The notes: a model not told the origin generated them from the letters alone. Shown: positions 35,073 to 44,766, counted from the stretch's first letter. The stretch is 64,000 nucleotides of DNA from Paenisporosarcina antarctica (GCF_004367585.1 NZ_CP038015.1:2362001-2426000); one strand, 5' to 3'. A program made the numbers and translations.

Positions 35073-36068
35073 TTATTTTGTTGTGCTTACTAAATAAAAT
35101 TCGTTAATATCTTTATAATATTTATTTAGTGAATGAGTCGAAACCTCATACCATTCAGCAATCTCTTTTATACTCCAGTATGGACCTTCAAATAATTCAT
35201 GTTCTTGACCAAAGCGAATGGCACCGGCTGCGACCGCTCCTTCTTTTCTTGCATTCGGCTGATTTGTAACTAAATAATCTTCAATAATACTAACCAATTT
35301 TTCGGGATTACGATTTTGTTTCTCTAGTCTTTCCATTACTTCAATTAATATTCCAGCTTCAAAATCTGTAAATTCCCCACCATCATAACCATTTGACCCA
35401 AGCATTTCCCAGAATTCAATGAGGTGATTTTGTAAGAACTTAGATGACTCTTCATTACTCGTAGCAGAATTTTCCTTGGCAAATGATGTGATTGAATCAT
35501 GATGATCAGTTGGGAGGAAAATTAAACTTGAAACAGCTAGATAGTGATTTTCTTTTAAGCTGATATCAGGTAGCCTAAAGCAGAAAGCATGTACACCTAA
35601 AGGAACAGGCTTTTCACTTTCACGTTTCAAATACAGAGTTTCATTTGTAAATATGTCTTTTACCAACATAAATTTCAGTTCCACACCAACCACTTCTCCA
35701 AGGAGTACGGTCGGTGTTTTCCAATGTTCTAACACCTCGACCACAGCTGGTCGAACTGCTCTTTTCTGTTGTTTTTCAATATAATTTAGCCAAATTTCAG
35801 GTTTATTATGGAAGAAGAATTCATCAATTGCAATTGCTTCAATCATTTCTTCAACTAAGAATTTGTCTAACTTAGATTTCCATTCGTTCATGACACTTAG
35901 CAAAGCAGGTAAATCTTTTCGTTCTGGATATTCATCATAAAATAATTGTAGTAGGCGATCTAACTCTTCTGAACGTACTTCTTCAATAGAGACCGCTTGT
36001 TTACTTTCGCAACACTTTTTATATTTTTTACCGCTACCACATAGGCACGGATCATTACGTCCTATCAT
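35073..36068 (-). CDS. SEC-C zinc-motif protein of unknown function
   Basis: 331 residues from the ATG at 36068; a GTG three codons earlier is too close to the AAGGG. The N-terminus is a classic SEC-C motif GRNDPCLCGSGKKYKKCC (Cys8, Cys10, Cys19, Cys20), as in SecA tails, which binds zinc. The rest (about 30-331) is mostly alpha-helical and soluble. It ends with YWSIKEIAEWYEVSTHSLNK, which looks like a short HTH-like segment (about 285-315). I see no catalytic motif. Confidence 0.8.
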   Translation of the reverse strand: MIGRNDPCLCGSGKKYKKCCESKQAVSIEEVRSEELDRLLQLFYDEYPERKDLPALLSVMNEWKSKLDKFLVEEMIEAIAIDEFFFHNKPEIWLNYIEKQQKRAVRPAVVEVLEHWKTPTVLLGEVVGVELKFMLVKDIFTNETLYLKRESEKPVPLGVHAFCFRLPDISLKENHYLAVSSLIFLPTDHHDSITSFAKENSATSNEESSKFLQNHLIEFWEMLGSNGYDGGEFTDFEAGILIEVMERLEKQNRNPEKLVSIIEDYLVTNQPNARKEGAVAAGAIRFGQEHELFEGPYWSIKEIAEWYEVSTHSLNKYYKDINEFYLVSTTK

Positions 36069-36171
36069 ATAAAACACGCCCTTAATTAATAAAGTTTACA
36101 TCTTAGTGTAGCATGCATTTCGCCTTGAATACAGTCGACGAGGGACTTGGGACTTATGGATAGAGAGTAAA

Positions 36172-36201
36172 AAGAGACTTCAACTGAAGCTGAAGTCTCT
36201 T
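36172..36201 (-). terminator. Terminator of the YqcI/YcgG gene
   Basis: The perfect 11-bp stem AAGAGACTTCA/TGAAGTCTCTT followed by TTTTT on the minus strand, 63 bases after the stop. Confidence 0.85.
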
Positions 36202-36264
36202 AGTATTTTTCTACTTCTCATATGTTGTTGTCCATTTTAGATTTTACAATATAGCAAACTACAA

Positions 36265-36996
36265 TTAAGAGGATTTATGATTGAAAGGACACTTGCCTGT
36301 TAACGGCTCAACGTCATCTCCAATAAAGAACTGCTTCCATTCATTATGATGAGGGTCGCCAAAATGGCTTATGTCCGGGTGCTTTGGCAATTCATCCCAC
36401 GCTTCCACACGTTCACGAACTTTATCACGAGACATGATGCCTCCTTTTTCAGTCCCTTCAAGACCTTGAAAAATTTTACGAGGTTGGAATCCAAGAACCA
36501 TAGAGTTCCCCAAATGACGTGTCTTTCTTTGCTTATAAGCTGGTGCATTGGCAAACACAAAAATTGGTTCTCCATGAAAGCGGAAATCCCACATGTGATG
36601 CTCAGGGTCACGAGGAGCATTTTCGGGCCATTCTACCGGGTCTACTTTATGTAAATACTGTAGAATATCCCAAAACTGTTTCCGATATTGTTCTAGATTA
36701 CCTTCAACTTTAAATGGTTCTACAAATACAAATAAACCATGTCTTTTATGCTTTGGATTTTGAAATATGTCTAGAAATCCTTCCAAGGTTTTCGGTAAAT
36801 TGGACCAGTCATCTTGCGTTATAAAGCCATAACGTAATTCTCCTTTTAACTCTCCACCCATTCCAAAATGACAAGGAAATGTTTTATCGGTCACTATGTT
36901 GTGAAATGTTTTATATTCATCGATCAACCATTTAGGTAAATCTGTTCGAGTTGAAAAGTCTTCTTTCGTTAATAGAGCTTGTTGTTTTGTTAACAT
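36265..36996 (-). CDS. YqcI/YcgG-family protein
   Basis: 243 residues from the ATG at 36996, where GGAGGAG lies upstream. Family segments: FPCHFG near residue 45, YGFITQDDW, GLFVFVEPF, FWDILQYLHKVDPVEWP, DPEHHMWDFRFHGEPIFVF and NSMVLGFQPRKIF. One studied member, GntA, is a haem-dependent N-hydroxylase in guanitoxin synthesis; other members have no assigned role. No biosynthetic genes surround this copy, so its reaction is unknown. Monocistronic. Confidence 0.82.
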   Translation of the reverse strand: MLTKQQALLTKEDFSTRTDLPKWLIDEYKTFHNIVTDKTFPCHFGMGGELKGELRYGFITQDDWSNLPKTLEGFLDIFQNPKHKRHGLFVFVEPFKVEGNLEQYRKQFWDILQYLHKVDPVEWPENAPRDPEHHMWDFRFHGEPIFVFANAPAYKQRKTRHLGNSMVLGFQPRKIFQGLEGTEKGGIMSRDKVRERVEAWDELPKHPDISHFGDPHHNEWKQFFIGDDVEPLTGKCPFNHKSS

Positions 36997-37122
36997 TGAA
37001 TCTCCTCCACCACACATTTTATCATTATACCTAGACCATTGAGAACTAATTCGATCCGTTTAATTAGAGACAGTTGTTCTTCATCTTACGTATGCCCAAG
37101 TGCTTCTATCCCTATAACAAAG

Positions 37123-37156
37123 CAAAGACACAAATCGGTGGACATTTGTGTCTTTG
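37123..37156 (-). terminator. Terminator-like hairpin after the DUF3100 pair
   Basis: A perfect 13-bp stem CAAAGACACAAAT with its complement (37123-37135 and 37144-37156), 138 bases after the last stop on the minus strand. No long U-run. Confidence 0.5.
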
Positions 37157-37293
37157 TTTAGGAAAGTCTTTTTTTTATGGGCTCATCAAAATGACTCCAA
37201 CTACTAATTAATTTACCACAAGGGTTTCGTGTTTCATCATTTCAAATCGGGCTCCAAAAAGTCCAATGGCCTGCATGGAACTTTGAACATTTT

Positions 37294-37746
37294 TTATATA
37301 ATACCTTGCCATCTTAAAATTACTTCTGCAATTAATGCTGAACCAATAAAAGTTCCAAATAACACCATGATGGCTACTATGATGCTCCGAATTCCGAGTT
37401 TACGGAAGTCTGCCCAGTTAGAACCAATCGATATTCCCGCATATGCCAAAATGGGTGTAGCCAATGCCAATATACTAACTTTAGAAGTCCATTCAACGAT
37501 AAAATCTGAACCTGGTACAAACGGTAACGATACAAGTATTCCGATTACCCCAATATATCCAACAGCGGGTATATTCCCTGGAATCAATTTTTCCAAAATA
37601 AGACCAGCTACACTTATCATGATTAATATGATTAAACCAGGAATCGCAACCCAAGGAAGCACGTCATAGCCTAGCCAATTTCCCAAAGCTGCTGCAATCC
37701 CGAAGATGCCTAATACCAATGTCCATTCTGTTAAATGTTTAAGCAT
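37294..37746 (-). CDS. Small membrane protein, partner of the DUF3100-like protein
   Basis: 150 residues with four or five helices (TLVLGIFGIAAALGNWLG, VAIPGLIILIMISVAGLIL, YIGVIGILVSLPFVPG, SILALATPILAYAGISIGS). Its ATG overlaps the end of the upstream gene by eight bases, so the two are translationally coupled and probably form one membrane complex. The RBS AAAGGGGGC lies within the upstream gene. I cannot assign a transport family; the arrangement resembles split carboxylate exporters or importers. Confidence 0.7.
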   Translation of the reverse strand: MLKHLTEWTLVLGIFGIAAALGNWLGYDVLPWVAIPGLIILIMISVAGLILEKLIPGNIPAVGYIGVIGILVSLPFVPGSDFIVEWTSKVSILALATPILAYAGISIGSNWADFRKLGIRSIIVAIMVLFGTFIGSALIAEVILRWQGII

Positions 37747-38560
37747 TCGGGTTGCCCCCTTTTAATTTCCGCACTTTCCGATTCATCATAAGAGAGTAGA
37801 GTTTTTCAGTCAAAGGAAGTCCAATAAAAATACTGAAAAATAAACCTGTTCCTAGTGACAGTAAATTACTGGCACCTGCAAATGCGACAATTTGATCTTC
37901 CATCTCAGGATATGCGACGATAAGAGACCCGCTTGCTGCAGCCATCATACTGCCGCTTCCGACTCCGGATGCCATGGCGAAAGATAACGGATGAAGAGGT
38001 GTAGTAGTCGCTAATAAACCAGCGATTAACCCTAAAAATACTGCACCAAATACCGTACCAAAAATATAGACAGCCATTACTCCACGTGCTTCTGCTGATC
38101 CAAACCCAAATTTATTAACAATCAAACCTACATTAGGCTCACGGCCTATAGAATGAGTCATACCGATACTTTCACGTTTAAAACCTAAAAGGACTGCTAA
38201 TGGTAATGCAAAAAATATAGTCCCTAGGTTCCCTAATTCTTGCAGAAGCAATGCAGGTCCAGCTTCAATCAATGCCTCTATTTGAGGTCCAATCGAAACA
38301 CCGATTTTCGCAATGAGTAAAGTTACTCCGAGGACAATCAATGGTTCAGCATTTTTCGCCATCTTGTCACTAACAAGTGGTGTAAAAAATAGAGCCAATC
38401 CAATAATAAATGCATAAACCATCGGTAACAGTAAAATAACACCTGGACCAACTTTAAATGCAAACTGTCCAATAGCTTCCGTGACACATACAATTATCAA
38501 AACGACTGCATGCAAACGCCAATCCTTCACAATAGCTTTCAAATCTGCTTTCTCCATCAT
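37739..38560 (-). CDS. DUF3100-like membrane protein, probable transporter
   Basis: About 273 residues, with eight or nine helices. Notable loops: FKRESIGMTHSIGREPNVGL and MASGVGSGSMMAAASGSLIVAYPE, small-residue-rich stretches typical of substrate paths. The start is one of two adjacent ATGs (38560/38557), with GTGGGG upstream. Follows the carboxypeptidase-like M20 gene by 122 bases in the same direction. The DUF3100 call is from remembered family pattern. A role in moving the substrate or product of the adjacent hydrolases is inferred. Confidence 0.65.
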   Translation of the reverse strand: MMEKADLKAIVKDWRLHAVVLIIVCVTEAIGQFAFKVGPGVILLLPMVYAFIIGLALFFTPLVSDKMAKNAEPLIVLGVTLLIAKIGVSIGPQIEALIEAGPALLLQELGNLGTIFFALPLAVLLGFKRESIGMTHSIGREPNVGLIVNKFGFGSAEARGVMAVYIFGTVFGAVFLGLIAGLLATTTPLHPLSFAMASGVGSGSMMAAASGSLIVAYPEMEDQIVAFAGASNLLSLGTGLFFSIFIGLPLTEKLYSLMMNRKVRKLKGGNPNA

Positions 38561-38682
38561 TTTCCCCACTTTCAAAACCTTTATTTGTTTTTTTAAAGAT
38601 TAGACAGACACCATTCGGTAATTGATCAGGATATCTTCAAATATAGTACTTGTTCTTTCACACTTTTTTTACAATTATTCAC

Positions 38683-39981
38683 CTACAATTCCATGCACTT
38701 TTCAATGGCTTGTTTTAATACATGAGCACTGATGGTACAGTCCGTTAAAGTTGTCCATTCAGCAGGATTATGACTTACACCATTCTTACTTCTAACAAAT
38801 ATCATAGCCACTGGAATGAGCGCACCTAGCATCATGGCATCATGTCCCGCACCACTAACAAGATATTGTTTTTCAATCTTCATATCATTAAATACGCCAT
38901 TAAGCATTTTAGTCATTTCTTCACCAATCGGTACTGGAGGTGTGCGCATTTTTTCAGTTATTGTCACGTTAATATTTCGAGATATGGCAATCTCTTGTGC
39001 TTTATTTACGATGTTAGAAACGATTTGATCTCGTGTTTTTTCATTAATGTCACGAATATCTGTGATCAGACTAACTTTACCTGGAATCACATTTGCTCCA
39101 TTCGGTTCTACTTGAATTTTACCAACCGTAGCTACACTAGTTGCACTTACCATGGAAGGAGCTTTTTCAATGTTTAAAATTAATTCTGAAGCTGCAGTTA
39201 ATGCATCTTGCCGATCATCCATTGGTGTATTGCCTGCATGTCCTGCTTTGCCCTCAAACACAAATTCAATCCAAGAAGGACCTGCTATACCTTTGACAAT
39301 TCCAACAGGTAAATTCGCATTCTCTAACTTTTTCCCTTGTTCAATATGAATTTCTATAAATCTCTCGATGCCAAGATTAGTTCGTTTGGCTTTAGTAAAC
39401 CCTTCAAGTGTTTTCCCTGTGGTCGCTAAAACTTCTTCAAAAGTTAAGCCATCCTCATCTTTTAATGTCACTTGATTATTCATATCTATTACACCAGTCA
39501 TTGCACGACTACCCGTTAACCCACCACTAAACCGCGTACCTTCTTCATCTGTAAATACATAAACTTCATAAGGTTTCAATGGAATAATCCCATGCCCTTT
39601 CCAAGCCTCTACCACTTCAAGCGCAGCAATGACACCTAGTGGACCGTCAAAATGACCACCTTCAGGGACACTATCAACGTGAGAACCAGATGCAATTGAA
39701 GGAATATTAGTATATTGTCCTGCAATTCGTCCAACCACGTTTCCGGCACCATCTTGTGTTACCGTCATTCCAGCATTCTTCATCCAGTCCATCACAAGCA
39801 CTTTCGCCTGTTGCTCAAGTGGCGAAAAGCCCACACGAGATACACCATTTTGAGAAGTTAGTCCTATTTTTGATAACTCATGTAATCGTTTCGCTATTCG
39901 CTCACCAGAAATCCCATTTTTTGACCATGTTTGATCGTAGTCAGAAAGTAAAGCTTGTTGTAAGTTATATTGTTCAGTCAA
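38683..39981 (-). CDS. M20-family amidohydrolase, hydantoinase/carbamoylase (AmaB/AllC) type
   Basis: 432 residues, typical length. Dinuclear metal motifs: GSHVDSVPEGGHFDGPLGV (His, Asp), VFTDEEGTRF (Glu pair), EIHIEQGKKLE (His). Lid: GKAGHAGNTPMDDRQDA. C-terminal SGAGHDAM and SKNGVSHNPAEWT. Members hydrolyse N-carbamoyl-L-amino acids, allantoate or ureidoglycine-type amides. A TTG start is used, with AGGTGG upstream. It lies 74 bases after pcp, so it is probably co-transcribed; no other purine-catabolism gene is present. Confidence 0.9.
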   Translation of the reverse strand: MTEQYNLQQALLSDYDQTWSKNGISGERIAKRLHELSKIGLTSQNGVSRVGFSPLEQQAKVLVMDWMKNAGMTVTQDGAGNVVGRIAGQYTNIPSIASGSHVDSVPEGGHFDGPLGVIAALEVVEAWKGHGIIPLKPYEVYVFTDEEGTRFSGGLTGSRAMTGVIDMNNQVTLKDEDGLTFEEVLATTGKTLEGFTKAKRTNLGIERFIEIHIEQGKKLENANLPVGIVKGIAGPSWIEFVFEGKAGHAGNTPMDDRQDALTAASELILNIEKAPSMVSATSVATVGKIQVEPNGANVIPGKVSLITDIRDINEKTRDQIVSNIVNKAQEIAISRNINVTITEKMRTPPVPIGEEMTKMLNGVFNDMKIEKQYLVSGAGHDAMMLGALIPVAMIFVRSKNGVSHNPAEWTTLTDCTISAHVLKQAIEKCMEL

Positions 39982-40055
39982 AATTTATTTCCACCTTTCC
40001 TGTATCTATGGATAATCTTATTTTTGGTGTTCCTGAAAAACTAAAATCAAGAGTG

Positions 40056-40691
40056 TTATTCACAATTTAAGGGTAACTCCCTTTCACTTTCTGATAAAAC
40101 TGAAATACAAGTCATAATACCTTGCTTTAAATCTTCATATGACCAACTTGGTATATTTCCGTGTTGAATGGCAAGTTCATGAGAAGCTGGAATATGAATG
40201 AAACCACTTGGTACCCTTAGTTTATTTGTAGCTGTGTAATGAAGTCCTTCATACATCACGTTATTGCATAAATAAGTGCCTGCAGTATTTGAAATTGAAG
40301 CAGGATAACCTAACTCTATTAATTTCTCAACCATTGATCGTATAGGTAGTGTCGATAAGTACCCCGCAGGTCCTTCTTGTTGAATCACTTCGTCCACAGG
40401 GGTATTCCCTTCATTATCCGCTGCACCATCTTTAACATTTATCGCAATTCGTTCGGGTGTGATTTTATTACGACCTCCTGCGAGTCCAAGTGAAATAACT
40501 GCATCAGGCTTTATATCTTTTATCAAATCAATTAATTGACTAGCTGAAGACTTAAAATCTACCGACATCGTATTACCTACAATTTGATAGTCTCCAATAT
40601 ATTGTCCATTTAATTCTTCCACTATTTTCATCGTTGGATTTACTGTGAAAGACAAGAATGGTTCAAAACCTGTCAATAATAAAGTTTTCAT
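40056..40691 (-). CDS. pcp: Pyrrolidone-carboxylate peptidase (pyroglutamyl peptidase I)
   Basis: 211 residues from the ATG at 40691, with GAGG eight bases upstream. C15 peptidase triad: Glu80 (PERIAINV), Cys142 (GTYLCNNVMY) and His166 (GFIHIPAS). The N-terminal LLTGFEPFLSFTVNPT loop is typical. It removes N-terminal pyroglutamate from peptides, releasing 5-oxoproline. First gene of a probable run pcp, M20 hydrolase, DUF3100-like protein, partner. Confidence 0.93.
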   Translation of the reverse strand: MKTLLLTGFEPFLSFTVNPTMKIVEELNGQYIGDYQIVGNTMSVDFKSSASQLIDLIKDIKPDAVISLGLAGGRNKITPERIAINVKDGAADNEGNTPVDEVIQQEGPAGYLSTLPIRSMVEKLIELGYPASISNTAGTYLCNNVMYEGLHYTATNKLRVPSGFIHIPASHELAIQHGNIPSWSYEDLKQGIMTCISVLSESERELPLNCE

Positions 40692-40823
40692 CAAATTCAC
40701 CTCACCTTTATCAGTCCATTGTAACGTAGTAATTTAATTTATCTTGATGTGTAAATAACTTGGAGGTGAAGACAAAGTTCATTTTCGAGCCAGCTGGAAG
40801 GTCCCTAAAAACGTTTAAAAAAT

Positions 40824-40853
40824 AAGCTGAACAACTGGTTCGTTGTTCAGCTT
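40824..40853 (-). terminator. Terminator of the TRAP operon
   Basis: A perfect 12-bp stem AAGCTGAACAAC/GTTGTTCAGCTT, with ATTTTTT following on the minus strand, 11 bases after the stop. Confidence 0.88.
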
Positions 40854-40864
40854 TTTCAATACAT

Positions 40865-42868
40865 TTATACAGATAAACTTTGTTGTTTTCTAGCGCTCAA
40901 TACGTTCAGGGTAATCATTATAGCTACTCCAATAAAATCAATGATATCCGTAGAACCTTCTGGGAATATAAGTAATATTGCACTTACACCTAATACTAAT
41001 CTTGATATGATGTTTATTTCCTTTTTAAAATACCCTTCTACAGCGGCACTTAGTGCTAATATCCCAATAATTGATGTAAGGACAATCAATATAATTGCAC
41101 TAACTTCAGGCAAGGGGAACTCTTTAGCATTTGTTGCAACTCCAGTAGTATCAATCATCAACATGGCCGGATTATAAACAAATAAATAGGGAATGATAAA
41201 GCCAGCTATAGACAATTTCAACGCCTGGAAGCCAGTTTTCATCGGATCTCCACCTGATATTCCAGCTCCCGCAAATGCAGCTAACGCGACTGGTGGTGTA
41301 ATATTCGCGAAAATACCAAAGTAGAAAACAAACAAATGAGCAACTAATATTGGAATATCAAAAGCAGCTAAGGCTGGTGCTGCCATGGTTGCTGTAATGA
41401 TGTATGCAGGAATTGAAGGTAAACCCATTCCTAAAATCATTGAAGCTATCATCGTGAAGAATAACGTTAAGAATAGAGAACCTGCGCCTAAGCTTGTAAT
41501 AGATGAAGTCATCACCGTTCCAAAACTTGTTAAAGTAACGACTCCGATGATGATCCCAACAACCGCACAAGCAGTCATTACAGAGAGCGATTGTCTTGCA
41601 CCGTCAGCTAATGCATCTAATATATCGCGTGGATACATACGCGTTTCTTTTCTAATCATACTAACAAGAATCGTTAATAGAATGGTATAAAACGCGGCAT
41701 ACCCGATTGGCATTGATATATACAAGAAGTACACCAGTCCAAAAATCGGTAACAATAAGTGCCCTCGTGCTTTTAATACTTCTTTTACTTTAGGTAAATC
41801 AGCTTTTGGCACACCTTGTAAATTATCACGTCCCGCTCGATAATGCACCTGTGCAATAACACCTAAGAAATAAAGCAATGCTGGTAACAATGCCGCTAAA
41901 GCAATAGAGCCATAGCTAACACCTGTGGTTTCAGCCATAATGAACGCACTAGCACCCATAATTGGAGGCAATATTTGTCCGCCGATAGAAGCACTTGCTT
42001 CAACAGCTCCAGCAAAGTTTTTCGAGTACCCAATTTTCTTCATTAATGGAATGGTAAAAGCTCCAGTACCTACAACATTGGCTACTGCTGCCCCGTTAAT
42101 ACTACCCATAAATCCGCTAGAAATTACGGCAACCTTAGCAGGTCCTCCTCTTTGAGCACCCGCTAACGCTAATGATAAATCATTAAATAATTGACCCATT
42201 CCAGATTTGGACAAGAATGCTCCGAACAAAATGAAAAGGAAAATGAATGTAACGGAAGCACCGATTGCACTTGAAAATAATCCTTCCGTTTTCAAATACA
42301 TTTGCCCAAAAATATCAGCTAAATCATATTGACGAGTCATTAAGCGTGAAGGCATCCAACTTAAATGACTGACGAATGTGTAACCCAAGAACACTAATGC
42401 GAGTACAGGGAGAATGAGCCCAGTAATCCGTCTAGCTGCTTCGAGCACTAGAATAACTGTAATGATAGACATGACAATATCGGTTGTATTTGGAATACCA
42501 CCACGTGTGGTCATAATTGCCGTGTACTCTTTCAATAAATAGACTGTTGAAGCGATGGATGCTGCAAATAATATCCAGTCATACCAAGCTACTTTGGTCC
42601 TATCTTGCTTTTTATGAGCAGGATAAATTAAGAATACGAGTGCAATTCCAATGGCCACATGAATGGAACGAGCTTGTAGTTCAGGCATTGGATTATATGT
42701 AATGTACAAATGGAAAAGTGAATAAGCAATAGCCACCGCAGTAATAAACCACGTAATACGTTTATTCGTGATTTGACGTACAACAGATTCACGGTCAAAT
42801 TTCTCTAAAACTTTTTGTCCATCTATAGCCGGATCAGCTGTAATTGATGCTTTTGGTTCTAAACCCAT
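40865..42868 (-). CDS. TRAP transporter fused permease (4TM plus 12TM, TAXI-associated)
   Basis: 667 residues from the ATG at 42868 (GAGG eight bases upstream). The N-terminal about 170 residues are the small DctQ-like subunit; the remainder is the large DctM-like unit with many helices. Typical large-subunit segments: GSINGAAVANVVGTGAFTIP, GGQILPPIMGASAFIMAE, MILGMGLPSIPAYIITA and FYFGIFANITPPVALAAFA. Uses an ion gradient to import acids presented by the TAXI binding protein. It follows the DUF1850 gene by 20 bases. Confidence 0.92.
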   Translation of the reverse strand: MGLEPKASITADPAIDGQKVLEKFDRESVVRQITNKRITWFITAVAIAYSLFHLYITYNPMPELQARSIHVAIGIALVFLIYPAHKKQDRTKVAWYDWILFAASIASTVYLLKEYTAIMTTRGGIPNTTDIVMSIITVILVLEAARRITGLILPVLALVFLGYTFVSHLSWMPSRLMTRQYDLADIFGQMYLKTEGLFSSAIGASVTFIFLFILFGAFLSKSGMGQLFNDLSLALAGAQRGGPAKVAVISSGFMGSINGAAVANVVGTGAFTIPLMKKIGYSKNFAGAVEASASIGGQILPPIMGASAFIMAETTGVSYGSIALAALLPALLYFLGVIAQVHYRAGRDNLQGVPKADLPKVKEVLKARGHLLLPIFGLVYFLYISMPIGYAAFYTILLTILVSMIRKETRMYPRDILDALADGARQSLSVMTACAVVGIIIGVVTLTSFGTVMTSSITSLGAGSLFLTLFFTMIASMILGMGLPSIPAYIITATMAAPALAAFDIPILVAHLFVFYFGIFANITPPVALAAFAGAGISGGDPMKTGFQALKLSIAGFIIPYLFVYNPAMLMIDTTGVATNAKEFPLPEVSAIILIVLTSIIGILALSAAVEGYFKKEINIISRLVLGVSAILLIFPEGSTDIIDFIGVAIMITLNVLSARKQQSLSV

Positions 42869-42888
42869 GCCGAACACCTCTTAATCTT

Positions 42889-43356
42889 TCATTTTAAAAT
42901 ATTCCACCAAGGGAGCAATTTACTCTCCAGAAGAACTTCTTCGTAATCATCGACAAGTTCATATAAAAGAATTTCTTTAGTATCAAAATAAATAGTTGTT
43001 TTCACTAAATCCGAAACCACGAGTAAAATGTCGTCCATTTCCCGATTAATGGTCATGTGAACATAACCATCGTCTCGTATTTCTACTAATCCATCACTTG
43101 GAACACCAGCACCAAATGTTTTAAAAGCTGTACTAGTTAATATGAATTTGTCACTATTAACTCTATATGATTCGATCCATTCTTCTTTTTCAACCGAATG
43201 AATCCACTGAACATCAAAGGTCTTTTCATAAATAAAGAGCGTGGAATTAGGGAGTGTAATCTGAACAAATCGTAGTGGGAATACTACAAATAGTAATAAA
43301 AAGAAGAGGAGCACCAATAAAAATGGACCCCTCAGTTTCCTTTTATTGTTCGTCAT
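42889..43356 (-). CDS. DUF1850-family protein, TRAP-associated
   Basis: 155 residues from the ATG at 43356 (AAAGG close upstream); it overlaps the TAXI gene by 14 bases. One N-terminal helix (about 12-33), then an extracytoplasmic domain of about 120 residues, with WIHSVEKEEWIESYRV typical of DUF1850 proteins. They occur between TAXI proteins and fused TRAP permeases in many genomes. Function unknown; position suggests an accessory subunit. Confidence 0.8.
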   Translation of the reverse strand: MTNNKRKLRGPFLLVLLFFLLLFVVFPLRFVQITLPNSTLFIYEKTFDVQWIHSVEKEEWIESYRVNSDKFILTSTAFKTFGAGVPSDGLVEIRDDGYVHMTINREMDDILLVVSDLVKTTIYFDTKEILLYELVDDYEEVLLESKLLPWWNILK

Positions 43357-44323
43357 AGTACCTTTGTGCACCCGGATGTACTGGCGCTACCATGCCTTCT
43401 TGCGCTGCTTCTAATGAAATATCTGCAGCTGCTTGATGGGCATTTGTTAAACCTTCAAGACCTTCAAAGAACGATTTAGTTAGTTTATACACATCATCAT
43501 CACTCATATCAGAACGTACAACTAATGCATTCATAATTGCTGCTGTTGGAATGGCTTCTTCATTTCCGTAAGTTCCTGTAGGAATATCAAGAGCTACGAA
43601 ATACGTTTGATCTTGTGCAATTTCCTTGATTTTCTCAGGATCTACAGGTACTAGCATCATATCTAAACCTTGTTCAAGCTCCATAAGTGAAGCATTTGGT
43701 ATACCGCTTGTTAAGAATGCTGCATCTATTTTACCAGATTTCAAAGCATCCGCTGCTTCTGCATACCCTAAGTAATCTACTTCGACATCGTCATATGTAA
43801 TTCCGTGGCCTTCTAGTAAATTACGTGCATTTACTTCAACACCTGAGTTTTGCGCACCAACTGCAATACGCTTACCTTTTAAATCCTCAAACGAGTTAAT
43901 GCCTGTTTTTTTAGATGTCACAATTTGAACGTAGTTTGGATAAAGGGATGCAATTTGAGAAACATTTCCAACTTTTTCATCAAAGTTTCCTACACCTTCA
44001 ACCGCTTCACTTAATACGTCACTCATAACAAATGCCATTTCAATTTTCTCTTGCTTGATCAAATTAATATTTTCTACAGACGCACCAGTTGTTTGTGTTT
44101 TTGAGTTAACTCCTAACTCACTTGAGTATAATTCTCCTAAAGCTGTTCCAATAATGTTATATGGACCCGAAGCTCCTCCAGTTGCAATCGTTACTAAATT
44201 CGAATCTAGACCTTCAGAACCTTCACCCTCCGAAGTTTTTTCACCCTCATCTGCACCACATGCTGCTAAAACTAAACTTGCAAGTAGTACAGTCGCTAAG
44301 CCTTTTACTAATTTTGTTTTCAT
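43343..44323 (-). CDS. TAXI-family TRAP transporter solute-binding lipoprotein
   Basis: 326 residues. The lipoprotein signal (LASLVLAAC, Cys22) is followed by an acidic linker and the TAXI domain (about 43-320): TIATGGASGPYNIIGTALGE, VTSKKTGINSFEDLKGKRIA, AALTSG-like DAAFLTSGIPNASL. TAXI proteins bind glutamate, dicarboxylates or other acids on the outside of the membrane. RBS GGGAGG lies upstream. First gene of the three-gene TRAP operon. Confidence 0.92.
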   Translation of the reverse strand: MKTKLVKGLATVLLASLVLAACGADEGEKTSEGEGSEGLDSNLVTIATGGASGPYNIIGTALGELYSSELGVNSKTQTTGASVENINLIKQEKIEMAFVMSDVLSEAVEGVGNFDEKVGNVSQIASLYPNYVQIVTSKKTGINSFEDLKGKRIAVGAQNSGVEVNARNLLEGHGITYDDVEVDYLGYAEAADALKSGKIDAAFLTSGIPNASLMELEQGLDMMLVPVDPEKIKEIAQDQTYFVALDIPTGTYGNEEAIPTAAIMNALVVRSDMSDDDVYKLTKSFFEGLEGLTNAHQAAADISLEAAQEGMVAPVHPGAQRYYDEQ

Positions 44324-44583
44324 TTATAATTTCCTCCCTTTTCCGTATATAAAAATTTCAACAAGTCTAATTATACATAATTATCGAAACATTTTGGCTG
44401 TTAAAATGAAAAGGCTTACTAATACGTATTAAATAAACAGAAAATATACTTAAAGTAGAGTAATTCATACATTAAGAACCAATTAAAGGAAAAGGTAATT
44501 GTATCCATATTACAAATCCCCCCTAAATACATATCATCCACTGCAAATGACAAAATTCTTGCACGTTCAAATTGTGTTTATTA

Positions 44584-44646
44584 CGTGAATACTAAATAAA
44601 TATTTATGAAATCGAGATATATACCCGTGAATGCAAGATAGATCTC
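44584..44646. repeat. Three tandem units of the 21-nt intergenic repeat family
   Basis: Units begin at 44584 (CGTGAATACTAAATAAAT...), 44605 (TATGAAATCGAGATATAT...) and 44626 (CGTGAATGCAAGATAGAT...), exactly 21 nt apart. The orientation is opposite to the array at 21351. A weaker unit may precede them at 44564. The remaining 44324-44820 shows only a terminator. Confidence 0.7.
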
Positions 44647-44766
44647 TTGGGACTCTAGAAAAAAGAAAAAACCTTCCACACAATGTGATAATTTTTACTT
44701 ACTTATTTTTCCAATATTAATTATCTAACATGGTATGTATGACTTTTGACTTTTATCAATTAAATA

